This document shows, one piece after another, positions 53,310-61,153 of a DNA stretch of 64,000 nt. The translations under genes were made by a program, and so were the position numbers. The notes beneath the pieces were generated by a model, which was not told where the DNA came from, did not search any database, and was given only the letters and a program-made list of their open reading frames with translations. Position 1 is the first letter of the stretch; each line of letters starts with the position of its first letter. This DNA is from Pelagihabitans sp963710535 (GTDB lineage Bacteria; Bacteroidota; Bacteroidia; Flavobacteriales; Flavobacteriaceae), in NCBI GenBank assembly GCA_963710535.1, contig CAVQAW010000010.1, positions 62,001 to 126,000 on the forward strand, written 5' to 3'.

Positions 53310-53636
53310 TTATTTGAGTTTATAGTTGTTTTGGTGCCTGTCGTGATCGCGTTGGGTCTTAAGTTTCAATTTTTTATCAAAAGCCGCCTGCAGGTCGACC
53401 CCGGTTTGGTTGGCAAGGCAAAGTACCACAAAAAGTACGTCTGCCAGTTCCTCGCCCAGATCTTTTCCCTTGTCCGATTCTTTTTCACTCTGTTCCCCAT
53501 AGCGTCTCGCAATGATGCGAGCCACCTCCCCTACTTCCTCTGTGAGTTGCGCCATATTGGTCAGTTCGTTAAAATAGCGGACCCCATGTGCTTTGATCCA
53601 GGTATCAACTTCTTTTTGGGCATTGGGTATGTTCAT
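53310..53636 (-). CDS. MazG-like nucleotide pyrophosphohydrolase
   Basis: This 108-residue all-alpha NTP pyrophosphohydrolase resembles MazG/RS21-C6. The metal-binding signature is EEVGEVARII near 29-38, with EELADVLFVVLCLANQTGVD near 62-81. It probably hydrolyses non-canonical or excess (d)NTPs. Its ATG overlaps the stop of dtd (TAATG), so it is co-translated. Confidence 0.9.
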   Translation of the reverse strand: MNIPNAQKEVDTWIKAHGVRYFNELTNMAQLTEEVGEVARIIARRYGEQSEKESDKGKDLGEELADVLFVVLCLANQTGVDLQAAFDKKLKLKTQRDHDRHQNNYKLK

Positions 53637-54088
53637 TATTCCTTGGCTTTAGAATCGATCAGGATGGTCACCGGACCATCGTTCAACAATGCTACTTTCA
53701 TGTCGGCCCCGAAAATACCGGTGGCCACCTTTTTGTTCATTTCGTACTCCATCCGTTTCACAAAACTTTCATAGCTCGGGATGGCATCTTCCGGTCTGGC
53801 CGCCTTGATATAGGAAGGCCTGTTCCCTTTTTTGGTAGAGGCATGCAGCGTAAACTGACTAACGACCATGGCATCGCCCCCGACCTCCAGGAGCGAACGG
53901 TTCATCACGCCCCCGGCATCGTCAAAAATACGAAGGTTTACTATTTTTCGTGCGAGCCATTCGATATCATTTTGATCATCAGAAGATTCTATGCCCAGTA
54001 AGATCAGCATCCCTGATTTAATTTCAGATACGATTTCGGCATTTACTTTGACGCTCGCTTCGGTCACTCTTTGTATAACGGCCCTCAT
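53636..54088 (-). CDS. dtd: D-aminoacyl-tRNA deacylase
   Basis: DTD releases D-amino acids (and Gly from tRNA-Ala) from tRNA for translational proofreading. At 150 residues from the ATG at 54088 (MRAVIQRVTEASVKV), it has the two active-site motifs SQFTLHA near 78-84 and NDGPVTI near 136-142. The length is standard. It is 31 bp after rsgA and overlaps mazG. Confidence 0.97.
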   Translation of the reverse strand: MRAVIQRVTEASVKVNAEIVSEIKSGMLILLGIESSDDQNDIEWLARKIVNLRIFDDAGGVMNRSLLEVGGDAMVVSQFTLHASTKKGNRPSYIKAARPEDAIPSYESFVKRMEYEMNKKVATGIFGADMKVALLNDGPVTILIDSKAKE

Positions 54089-54119
54089 CACTTTATGATA
54101 TCCATTGTGATATTAAAAA

Positions 54120-55076
54120 TTACTCCTTGACTTCCTCGTGCGTATCTTGACGGTAATTTTCATCTTCCCCGCTCACCATTTGTACATAACTTTTGTATCG
54201 GCTCCAGGAAACCAAATTCTTGTCCAGTGCTTCTTTCACGGCACAGCCGGGTTCTTCTAGATGCAGACAATCGTTGAACTTACAATGGCCCTTCAATTTA
54301 AAAAATTCGCGGAAATAATCACCGATTTCCGTCTTTTCCATATCCACGATTCCAAATCCCTTGATGCCGGGCGTATCGATGATCCTTGCCCCGAAAGTGA
54401 GATCGTACATCTCAGCAAAAGTGGTCGTGTGTTGCCCTTGCAGGTGCTGGCTCGATATTTCGGCCGTCTTCAGGGTTAGGGTGGGTTCCAGGGCGTTGAT
54501 CAAAGTAGATTTGCCCACCCCTGAATGGCCTGCAAACATACTGGTCTTGTCGGCCATCAGCGCCTTCACCTGGTCTACGTTCTTCCCGGTTTTGGCGGAA
54601 ATACCGATGCAAGTATAACCAATATCACGATAAAGGGCCGCCAAGTACTTGATTTCGTCCAAGGCTTCGTCGGTATAGGAATCGATTTTATTGAACAGCA
54701 ACACCACAGGAATATCATAGGCCTCCGCCGTGGCCAAAAATCGATCGATAAAAATGGTATAGGTCGTTGGGTTGTTCAAAGTGACCATCAAGAAAACCAG
54801 GTCTAAATTGGAGGCGATGATATGGGTCTGTTTTGAAAGCTTGACCGATTTTCGGATGATGTAATTTTTTCTGTCACCAATGCGGTCAATAATGCCCACT
54901 GTGTCATCTCCTATCGTTTCCAATTCGAAATGGACTTGATCGCCCACCGCTATCGGATTGGTGCTTTTAATGTCCTGTATGCGAAACTTTCCCTTGATAC
55001 GGCATTCGTAAAATTCACCTTTCACCGTTTTAACGGTATACCAGCTGCCGGTCGATTTGTAAACGATTCCCGTCAT
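54120..55076 (-). CDS. rsgA: Ribosome small-subunit-dependent GTPase RsgA
   Basis: RsgA (YjeQ/YloQ) is a circularly permuted GTPase that acts in late 30S assembly. From the ATG at 55076, which has an AAGGAG about eight bases upstream, it has 318 residues; an earlier in-frame start would add 51 unlikely residues. An OB-fold (1-75) is followed by G4 NKID at 129-132, then G1 GHSGVGKST at 183-191 and G3 DTPG near 228, the permuted order. The C-terminal zinc knuckle is GHCKFNDCLHLEEPGC (about 250-265). Confidence 0.96.
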   Translation of the reverse strand: MTGIVYKSTGSWYTVKTVKGEFYECRIKGKFRIQDIKSTNPIAVGDQVHFELETIGDDTVGIIDRIGDRKNYIIRKSVKLSKQTHIIASNLDLVFLMVTLNNPTTYTIFIDRFLATAEAYDIPVVLLFNKIDSYTDEALDEIKYLAALYRDIGYTCIGISAKTGKNVDQVKALMADKTSMFAGHSGVGKSTLINALEPTLTLKTAEISSQHLQGQHTTTFAEMYDLTFGARIIDTPGIKGFGIVDMEKTEIGDYFREFFKLKGHCKFNDCLHLEEPGCAVKEALDKNLVSWSRYKSYVQMVSGEDENYRQDTHEEVKE

Positions 55077-55309
55077 TTGTTGCTCCTTTTTGGGGCGTTG
55101 CTGCAAAATAACGCATTTTTGTCCGAACCGATAACCCAAACCCTGCCAATCATTGGCCAAGGGTAGATGCGATCGATGATGCATTGTAAAGTTTGGTTGA
55201 TAAAGTTCTTCTTCGGCTATTTCATCCAAATGAAAAATATCTTTTCTTTATCACTCCAAATTAAAAATGTGTTCCTCCAAAACCATTACTAATTTAAACC
55301 CTTAAAAAA

Positions 55310-55753
55310 ATGAAAAAAATCGTAACCCTTGTTTGTTTGATCATTGCCGGAACCTTGGAAATCAATGCCCAACAGTTCAAAATCATCACCAGCGTGGAAT
55401 CTATAGTGCCCAGTGGCATTGGACGTTCGAGACTGGTCGATGGCAATGAAGAAAAAGACTACAAAGAATTCACTTCCGAACAGACCGATGAAGACAACAC
55501 CCGAAACAAGTCGAGTCGCGATGATATTCGCATCCGGAATTTTGAAGAAACCAAACTTTTGAATTTTTACAATATTGCGGGCATCCGATTCCAAAACATC
55601 GTTGCGAACGATGCCGTGGTCGCTTCCAAACTTACCACCATGGCCGCCGAAGGTTGGGCATTGGTTTTTGTGACCAGTGCCGTTGAGGCCGATGCCGGCA
55701 AAAGTGACGGTCAGGGTATTTTTATCACCCGTTACATTTTCAGGAAAGATTGA
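55310..55753 (+). CDS. Exported protein of unknown function
   Basis: I recognise no characterised family. The 147-residue product has a signal peptide (residues 1-20, ending EINAQ). Its mature part starts FKIITSVESIVPSGIGRSR. A charged, flexible middle (Glu/Asp/Lys/Arg-rich, about 45-78) leads to a small alpha/beta C-terminal part with MAAEGWALVFVTSAVE near 111-126 and a closing IFITRYIFRK strand. MAAEGW-type helices and strands are also seen in small DUF4177-like proteins, so this may be a secreted relative. It stands alone and ends in a strong bidirectional terminator. Confidence 0.7.
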   Translation: MKKIVTLVCLIIAGTLEINAQQFKIITSVESIVPSGIGRSRLVDGNEEKDYKEFTSEQTDEDNTRNKSSRDDIRIRNFEETKLLNFYNIAGIRFQNIVANDAVVASKLTTMAAEGWALVFVTSAVEADAGKSDGQGIFITRYIFRKD

Positions 55754-55810
55754 AAAAATGCGAATCGGGAGGCCCAATCATTGAATTAAAGTCTCCCGAT
55801 TCGCTTATTT
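55753..55810. terminator. Bidirectional intrinsic terminator
   Basis: A 12-bp perfect stem (55760-55771 with 55793-55804, GCGAATCGGGAG and its complement) has a 21-nt loop. TTATTTT follows on the plus strand and ATTTTTTC on the minus strand. It serves the secreted-protein gene and the end of the aromatic operon. Confidence 0.9.
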
Positions 55811-55826
55811 TAACAAGAACGTCGCC

Positions 55827-56909
55827 CTATGCCTTCAAGATTTTCTCTTGATGGTTGATAGATTCTTGGTGAATGGCCTTGAACATCCGCAATACAAATT
55901 CCTCGCTCAGGCCTTTGGTCTCTCCTTCCAAAATCATCTTGCCCAAAATTTCATTCCAACGGCTGCTCTGTAATACGGCAACGTTTTTCTGTTTTTTCAA
56001 GGCGCCTATACCGTCTGAAATTTTCATCCGTTTGCCCAAAGTCTCTATCAATTGATGGTCAAGAATATCGATTTGTGCCCTAAGATTGCTCAGTTTACTG
56101 TTATACTCCGTTTCAGGGTCCGATTCCTTTCGGATCTTTAAATCTTTCATTATCTGTATCAAAGTGCTCGGAGTGACTTGCTGTGCCGCATCGCTCCACG
56201 CGTTGTCCGGGTCGAAGTGGGTTTCGATCATCAACCCATCGAAATTAAGGTCGAGGGCCGTTTGAGAAACATCAAAGATCATATCCCTTCTTCCTGTAAT
56301 GTGCGATGGGTCGTTGATGATGGGCAAATCGGGAAACTTGGTCTGCAGGTCGATTGCCAATTGCCATTCCGGAATGTTCCTGTATTTCGACTTTTCATAG
56401 GTGGAAAATCCCCGGTGGATTACCCCCAATTTTTGGATATTAGCCGAATGTAGGCGCTCTACGGCACCCAACCATAATGAAAGGTCGGGATTTACAGGAT
56501 TCTTCACAAGAACAATTTTATCGGTACCCTCTAGGGCGTCCGCAATTTCCTGGACAATAAATGGACTCACAGTTGATCTCGCCCCGATCCACAACAGATC
56601 GACATCATGTTCGATCGCCAGCTCAACATGGGCACGGTTGGCCACTTCCGTAGCGGTTTTCATACCGGTTTCAGCCTTCACTTTCTGCAACCATTTCAGG
56701 CCAATGGCCCCAACGCCCTCGAACATTCCTGGTCTTGTTCGCGGTTTCCAAATCCCTGCACGGAAATAATTGACATCGGTATCCTTCAGGTCTTTGGCGA
56801 TACGCATTACCTGTTCTTCTGTTTCTGCGCTACAGGGTCCTGCGATGACCAGCGGATGTCCCAGCTCCATGTCGTTCAACCATTTGCGCAGTTCTTTTGT
56901 ATTTTCCAT
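55827..56909 (-). CDS. Bifunctional DAHP synthase/chorismate mutase (type II AroQ)
   Basis: The 360-residue fusion starts at the ATG at 56909. The N-terminal DAHP synthase (about 1-260) is of the AroA-beta/KDO8P class, with VIAGPCSAE near 21-29, GIWKPRTRP near 54-62 and INDPSHITGRRD near 199-210. It joins PEP and erythrose 4-phosphate. The C-terminal chorismate mutase (about 275-355, LRAQIDILDHQLIETLGKRM) converts chorismate to prephenate. This order is typical of Bacteroidota. It thus supplies both the first step of the shikimate pathway and the branch to Phe/Tyr. It is the last gene of the operon and ends at the bidirectional terminator. Confidence 0.94.
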   Translation of the reverse strand: MENTKELRKWLNDMELGHPLVIAGPCSAETEEQVMRIAKDLKDTDVNYFRAGIWKPRTRPGMFEGVGAIGLKWLQKVKAETGMKTATEVANRAHVELAIEHDVDLLWIGARSTVSPFIVQEIADALEGTDKIVLVKNPVNPDLSLWLGAVERLHSANIQKLGVIHRGFSTYEKSKYRNIPEWQLAIDLQTKFPDLPIINDPSHITGRRDMIFDVSQTALDLNFDGLMIETHFDPDNAWSDAAQQVTPSTLIQIMKDLKIRKESDPETEYNSKLSNLRAQIDILDHQLIETLGKRMKISDGIGALKKQKNVAVLQSSRWNEILGKMILEGETKGLSEEFVLRMFKAIHQESINHQEKILKA

Positions 56910-56920
56910 CACTTTTTATT

Positions 56921-57781
56921 TTATTTTTTGTTCAATGGTATTCCCTTTAATATTTCCTTGATTCTATTGGTTTCGTCCATTTCCTTAAAAATGCCCTCAT
57001 AGTCGCCTTTTTCAAGCAATTGCTTGAACTCTTGAAGATTATTGATGTATTCCTCTAAAGTCTCCACTACATTGTCTCGGTTCTGTTCAAAAATGGGGGC
57101 CCACATGGCCGGCGAGCTTTTCGCAAGCCTTACGGTACTCTCAAATCCACTGCCCGCCATATCAAAGATATCGCGTTCGTTCTTTTCCTTTTCAATAACG
57201 GTTTTCCCCAGCATGAACGAGCTGATATGCGACAGGTGCGATACATAGGCGATGTGTTTGTCATGGGCCTCCGGGTTCATATAACGAATACGCATCCCTA
57301 TTTTTTGAAATAGTTCCAAAGCCCTTTCCTGAAGTTTAAAGGCGGTTTTTTCAACCTCACATATGATATTCGTCTTATCGATGAACAAGCCTTCAATCGC
57401 CGCGGATGGGCCAGAAAATTCAGTACCGGCAATCGGGTGGCATGCCAGAAAGTTCCTTCTTTTAGGGTGATCGGCCAATGTCTTGCAGATCAAGCCTTTG
57501 GTAGAACCACCATCGAATACCACCGCATCATCGTTGATTGCATCGAGTATTTTGGGCAATTCTTCGACCATGACATCCACGGGTACCCCAACGATGACCA
57601 TATCGGCCTGATGCAAGTCGACATAACTCGATTTTTGATCGATGATATTTAAGGCCAGGGCTTCTTCCAAATGCCGTTCATTGGTATCGATGCCGAAGAT
57701 TTTCACATCGGGGCGCAACCGTTTCAGGTCCTTCGCGAAGGAACCTCCAATAAGTCCGGTACCGATGATGAATGTGTTCAT
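56921..57781 (-). CDS. tyrA: Prephenate dehydrogenase
   Basis: TyrA oxidatively decarboxylates prephenate to 4-hydroxyphenylpyruvate for Tyr synthesis. The 286 residues begin with the dinucleotide fold IIGTGLIGGSFAKDL (5-19) with an Asp near 36 for NAD. VFDGGSTKG near 92-100, ACHPIAGTEFSGP near 113-125 and the downstream all-helical domain with AYVSHLSHISSF are family blocks. There is no ACT domain. It sits 44 bp after the aminotransferase and 11 bp before the DAHP synthase fusion. Confidence 0.94.
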   Translation of the reverse strand: MNTFIIGTGLIGGSFAKDLKRLRPDVKIFGIDTNERHLEEALALNIIDQKSSYVDLHQADMVIVGVPVDVMVEELPKILDAINDDAVVFDGGSTKGLICKTLADHPKRRNFLACHPIAGTEFSGPSAAIEGLFIDKTNIICEVEKTAFKLQERALELFQKIGMRIRYMNPEAHDKHIAYVSHLSHISSFMLGKTVIEKEKNERDIFDMAGSGFESTVRLAKSSPAMWAPIFEQNRDNVVETLEEYINNLQEFKQLLEKGDYEGIFKEMDETNRIKEILKGIPLNKK

Positions 57782-57825
57782 TTATTTCTTTCCTGTTTTA
57801 TGACATCCATTGCTGCGCCCCTACC

Positions 57826-58971
57826 TTAAAATCGGGCGATAGCCTCTTTAATTTTCTCTTCCTTTACACATAGTGAAAGTCGGATATAGCCCTCCCCATT
57901 GCTCCCAAAAATAGTTCCAGGGGTGATAAAAATGTTCTTTTCGTACAAAATTTTATCGATGAACTTTTCCGAAGTTGGGCTTCCTTCTGGCAATTTGGCC
58001 CAAACGAACAAACCTACTCCATTGCGATCGTAGGTACAGTTCAATTTGTCGGCCAGTTGAAACATCAAATTTCTCCTAGCACCATATATCTTGTTCAGAC
58101 TGTCGTACCAGTCCTGGCCACATTGCATGGCCGCGATCGCCCCTTTTTGTATGCCGTAGAACATTCCGGAATCCATGTTGCTTTTGACTTTCAGAATCGC
58201 ATCGATATGTTCGGCACTTCCCAGGACCATTCCCACCCGCCAACCGGCCATATTGAAGGTTTTGCTCAGTGAATTGAGCTCCAATGCCACTTCCATGGCC
58301 CCTTTAACGGAGAGGATGCTCAGCGGGGCATCGTTCAATACAAAACTGTAAGGGTTGTCGTTGACCAATAAAATGTCGTTTCTTTTGGCGAAGGCCACCA
58401 AAGCTTCGAACTTTTTCTGGTCGGCAGAAGCGCCCGTTGGCATATGTGGATAACTGACCCACATCAATTTAACTTTCGACAGCTCTTGCAGCTCCAGATC
58501 CGCCAGATCGGGGAACCAGTCGTTCTGGGCATTGAGCCTGTAAAACCGGGGAACACCGCCCACCAATTTTGTCACGGAGACATAGGTCGGATAGCCCGGA
58601 TCCGGTATGAGCACCTCGTCCCCTTGGTTCAAAAAAGCCATGCTGATATGCATGATTCCTTCTTTCGACCCCATCAATGGCAATATTTCAGCGCTTGGAT
58701 CGGCCGATACCCCAAAACGATCCTTATAAAATTCAGCGATGGCCTCGCGCAATTCGGGAAGTCCCTGATAACTCTGGTACTGGTGTGCTCCCGAATCCGA
58801 AACGGCGCCTTGAAGGGCCGCCTTGACGGTCTCCGATGGCGATAGATCCGGACTTCCGATTCCCATATTAATTATCGGGCGGCCCTCTGCCATCAAAGTC
58901 CGAACTTCCCTCAGCTTTTTGGAAAAATAATATTCTTCAACGCTATGCAATCGATCGGCCGTACGCATCAT
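57826..58971 (-). CDS. PLP-dependent aminotransferase class I/II (aromatic or aspartate type)
   Basis: The 381-residue fold-type I enzyme carries the PLP-binding Lys237 in SLSKTFNMAGWRVG, with NDNPYSF near 204-210 and PDPGYPTYV near 123-131. In this operon it most likely transaminates phenylpyruvate and 4-hydroxyphenylpyruvate to Phe and Tyr; the sequence alone would also allow aspartate or LL-DAP aminotransferase activity. Its ATG overlaps the pheA stop (ATGA), so it is translationally coupled. Confidence 0.9.
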   Translation of the reverse strand: MMRTADRLHSVEEYYFSKKLREVRTLMAEGRPIINMGIGSPDLSPSETVKAALQGAVSDSGAHQYQSYQGLPELREAIAEFYKDRFGVSADPSAEILPLMGSKEGIMHISMAFLNQGDEVLIPDPGYPTYVSVTKLVGGVPRFYRLNAQNDWFPDLADLELQELSKVKLMWVSYPHMPTGASADQKKFEALVAFAKRNDILLVNDNPYSFVLNDAPLSILSVKGAMEVALELNSLSKTFNMAGWRVGMVLGSAEHIDAILKVKSNMDSGMFYGIQKGAIAAMQCGQDWYDSLNKIYGARRNLMFQLADKLNCTYDRNGVGLFVWAKLPEGSPTSEKFIDKILYEKNIFITPGTIFGSNGEGYIRLSLCVKEEKIKEAIARF

Positions 58972-59798
58972 AATCTGGCATTTTTATATTCGCCCAAAAC
59001 CTTGAAATCTTCAGACATGATATTCAAGAGCGATTTGGCCTTGGCAAAATTATCGTATTTCTCAAAGGTGACATCCACGAAGAAAGCATATTTCCATGGC
59101 GTTTCAATGATGGGCAACGATTGGATTTTGGTAAGGTTCAACAAACAGTCGCTCATCACGTTCAAAATGGTCGCCAAGCTTCCTCTTTTATGGTCGGTGA
59201 CGAAACGCACCGAAGCCTTGTTGATTTCCGCCTTTGGTATATCCTTGTTCTTTGTCTTTACAATGATAAATCGTGTGGCATTATTTTTAATGGTCTGAAT
59301 CTCCGGCGCTACGATGTCCAAACCATAAAGATCGGCCGCTACCATGGGTGCAATAGCGGCAATCTGGGTCAATTGCCGTTGTTGAATGCGTCGGGCCGTC
59401 TCTGCGGTGTCGACATCCTCAACCAGTTTGATCTGTGGCCAATCGCGGAAAAATTCCTTGCATTGCAATAATGCCATGGGATGCGAATGCACCTCCTGTA
59501 TGTCCGATAATTGTTGGCCTTTTAACGCCATCAAATTATGGTGTATGTTCAAATAATGCTCCCCGATGATATGAAGGTTGTTATGATTGATCAGCGCATA
59601 GTTTGGGATAATCGACCCTGCAATCGAATTCTCGATGGCCATGACGCCTTTATCCGCTGAATGATCGAGCAATCGGTCCACGAGTTGATCAAAAGACATA
59701 CATTCAACGAGTTCAATATCGTCGCCAAAGTATTCCCTGGCCACTTGATGATGGTTTGATCCTTGGATCCCTTGTATGGCAATTCTTAATTTTTTCAT
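58968..59798 (-). CDS. pheA: Prephenate dehydratase
   Basis: PheA converts prephenate to phenylpyruvate. The 276-residue monofunctional enzyme has the catalytic periplasmic-binding-like fold (1-180) with IQGIQGSNHHQVA at the start, MAIENSIAGSI near 53-63, EVHSHPMALLQC near 103-114 and NNATRFIIV near 167-175. A C-terminal ACT domain (about 190-270) would bind Phe for feedback inhibition. ESRP, the usual Phe-site sequence, is not obvious. It is first in the operon. AAGGA lies directly before the ATG, and an attenuator-like leader lies 70-195 bases upstream. Confidence 0.93.
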   Translation of the reverse strand: MKKLRIAIQGIQGSNHHQVAREYFGDDIELVECMSFDQLVDRLLDHSADKGVMAIENSIAGSIIPNYALINHNNLHIIGEHYLNIHHNLMALKGQQLSDIQEVHSHPMALLQCKEFFRDWPQIKLVEDVDTAETARRIQQRQLTQIAAIAPMVAADLYGLDIVAPEIQTIKNNATRFIIVKTKNKDIPKAEINKASVRFVTDHKRGSLATILNVMSDCLLNLTKIQSLPIIETPWKYAFFVDVTFEKYDNFAKAKSLLNIMSEDFKVLGEYKNARL

Positions 59799-59865
59799 TT
59801 CCTTAAAATCGATCCGACAACATTTTATCGGTCAAGCCTCCCAATATCGGGCTCCATTTTCGTTA

Positions 59866-59896
59866 ACGAAAAAAGTCCCGCTTTTCGCGGGACTTT
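59866..59896 (-). terminator. Attenuator: leader terminator of the aromatic operon
   Basis: On the minus strand AAAGTCCCGC (59896-59887) pairs perfectly with GCGGGACTTT (59881-59872) around a 5-nt loop, ending in six T (59874-59869). It lies between the Phe/Tyr-rich leader ORF and pheA. An alternative partner for the 5' arm, CGGGACT at 59934-59928, lies in the leader ORF: it pairs over 7 bp with AGTCCCG at 59894-59888. The two structures exclude each other. Confidence 0.85.
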
Positions 59897-59920
59897 ATAT
59901 TATATCTTGAATTGAATATA

Positions 59921-59992
59921 CTACAACAGTCCCGTCCCCCTTTTAAAAAAGAAGTAAAAATAGAAACCGTTCCAGAAATATTGTTTTGTCAT
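59921..59992 (-). CDS. Aromatic leader peptide (23 residues)
   Basis: The ORF ATG (59992) to TAG (59923-59921) encodes 23 residues, with Phe at 6, 10, 12, 14, 15 and 16, Tyr at 5, 11 and 13, and Trp at 7. The stretch 10-16 reads FYFYFFF. An A-rich segment (AAAGCAAA) precedes the ATG, as is common for Bacteroidota translation starts. The ribosome at the stop codon would cover the anti-terminator strand (59934-59928). One stalled at Phe12-Phe15 for lack of charged tRNA would leave it free. This is the layout of the E. coli pheL and trpL leaders. No protein function beyond regulation is expected. Confidence 0.85.
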   Translation of the reverse strand: MTKQYFWNGFYFYFFFKRGTGLL

Positions 59993-60171
59993 TTTGCTTT
60001 AAAACTTCGGCTAATGTAACAATTAAATTGATAAATCGAATTCCTGTGCCCCATTTTTTTGTCGATAGCATGGCCATGGCGTCAAAATTTCGGGCTAGGA
60101 TACGACCGCGGAATTTGCTCCTTGCTTGCAATGCGCCTTATATTGTTTATTTTTGACCAAACTACAATGAC
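59993..60171. other. Divergent region between the attenuator leader and gldA
   Basis: It carries the gldA promoter near its right end. The minus-strand promoter for the leader transcript must lie here too, but I find no clean TAnnTTTG on that strand; a TTG near 60020 is the only hint. An overlapping minus frame ends in a Phe/Leu-rich string but is the shifted reading of the leader ORF. Confidence 0.5.
60126..60155 (+). promoter_or_regulatory. Promoter of gldA
   Basis: TTG (60126-60128), a 19-bp spacer and TATTTTTG (60148-60155) match the Bacteroidota consensus TTG-N17-23-TAnnTTTG exactly. The gldA ATG is 17 bases downstream of the -7 element. Confidence 0.75.
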
Positions 60172-61080
60172 ATGTCGATAGTGGTGAACCATATTTCAAA
60201 AAGCTTTGGTGCCCAAAAGGCGCTCGATAGCATTTCCTTTGAAATACAAAAAGGTGAAATTGTCGGTTTTCTTGGCCCCAATGGGGCGGGGAAGTCTACC
60301 CTGATGAAAATCCTCACTACATATTATAAGGCCGATGAAGGTACGGCCTTGGTCAACGGATTTGATGTCAGGGCACAGCCAAAAAAAGTTCAGGAAAGCA
60401 TCGGTTACCTGCCCGAACACAATCCGCTTTATCTTGAAATGTATGTGAAAGAATATCTGACGTTCAATGCCGAGGTATACAAGGTTCCCAAAGATCGAAT
60501 CGCGCTGGTGATCGAACAAACCGGACTAGCGGTCGAAGCGCACAAAAAGATTGGACAACTCTCCAAAGGCTATCGCCAAAGGGTGGGCCTTGCGGCCGCC
60601 TTGCTTCACGATCCTGAAGTGCTCATTCTCGATGAGCCCACCACAGGTTTAGACCCCAACCAATTGTTGGAAATTCGGAAATTGATCAGAACCGTCGGAA
60701 AGGAAAAAACCATACTGCTCTCCACCCATATCATGAAAGAGGTCGAGGCGGTATGCGATCGCGTCTTGATCATCAACAAAGGGCAAATGGTGGCCGACCG
60801 AAAACTTGCCGACCTGAGGGAAGAAGCGGAACAGATCATCGAGGTTGAATTCGACTATCGCGTGGAAGAGGCTTTTTTAAACCAGCTGCCGCATGTGGGC
60901 CAGGTAAAAAATACCGTGGGTTTCGTTTATGAGATCACTTTTAATACCACGAAAGACATGCGGCCCGTGGTTTTCGATTTTGCGCACGACAACCAACTGA
61001 AAACCCTGCAGCTGAGCAGGAAAAATAAAAACCTCGAAAGTCTGTTTACCGCCCTGACCTCAGCCCCTGTGACCCCATAA
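60172..61080 (+). CDS. gldA: Gliding-motility ABC transporter ATP-binding protein GldA
   Basis: This 302-residue ABC ATPase has Walker A GPNGAGKST near 36-44, the Q-loop region SIGYLPEHNPLYLEMYVKEY near 80-99, the signature LSKGYRQRVG near 134-143, Walker B LILDEPTTG near 155-163 and the switch His in LLSTHIM. It has the C-terminal extension seen in GldA. GldA works with membrane proteins GldF and GldG (not in this window) and is required for gliding in F. johnsoniae. General ABC2-type exporters are similar, so the symbol rests on overall resemblance including SIGYLPEHNPLYL. Confidence 0.88.
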   Translation: MSIVVNHISKSFGAQKALDSISFEIQKGEIVGFLGPNGAGKSTLMKILTTYYKADEGTALVNGFDVRAQPKKVQESIGYLPEHNPLYLEMYVKEYLTFNAEVYKVPKDRIALVIEQTGLAVEAHKKIGQLSKGYRQRVGLAAALLHDPEVLILDEPTTGLDPNQLLEIRKLIRTVGKEKTILLSTHIMKEVEAVCDRVLIINKGQMVADRKLADLREEAEQIIEVEFDYRVEEAFLNQLPHVGQVKNTVGFVYEITFNTTKDMRPVVFDFAHDNQLKTLQLSRKNKNLESLFTALTSAPVTP

Positions 61081-61153
61081 GCTCGTATCGTGTCATCTTT
61101 ATCGACTCACATCGCCCATGGATGGGAATCTTGGCCCATTTTGGCCGCAGCTT

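Noticed and set aside
59943..60131. 62-residue minus-strand ORF ending in a Phe/Leu-rich string
   Set aside because: It overlaps the leader ORF in another frame. The aromatic codons, stop position and arm spacing fit the frame starting at 59992 instead.
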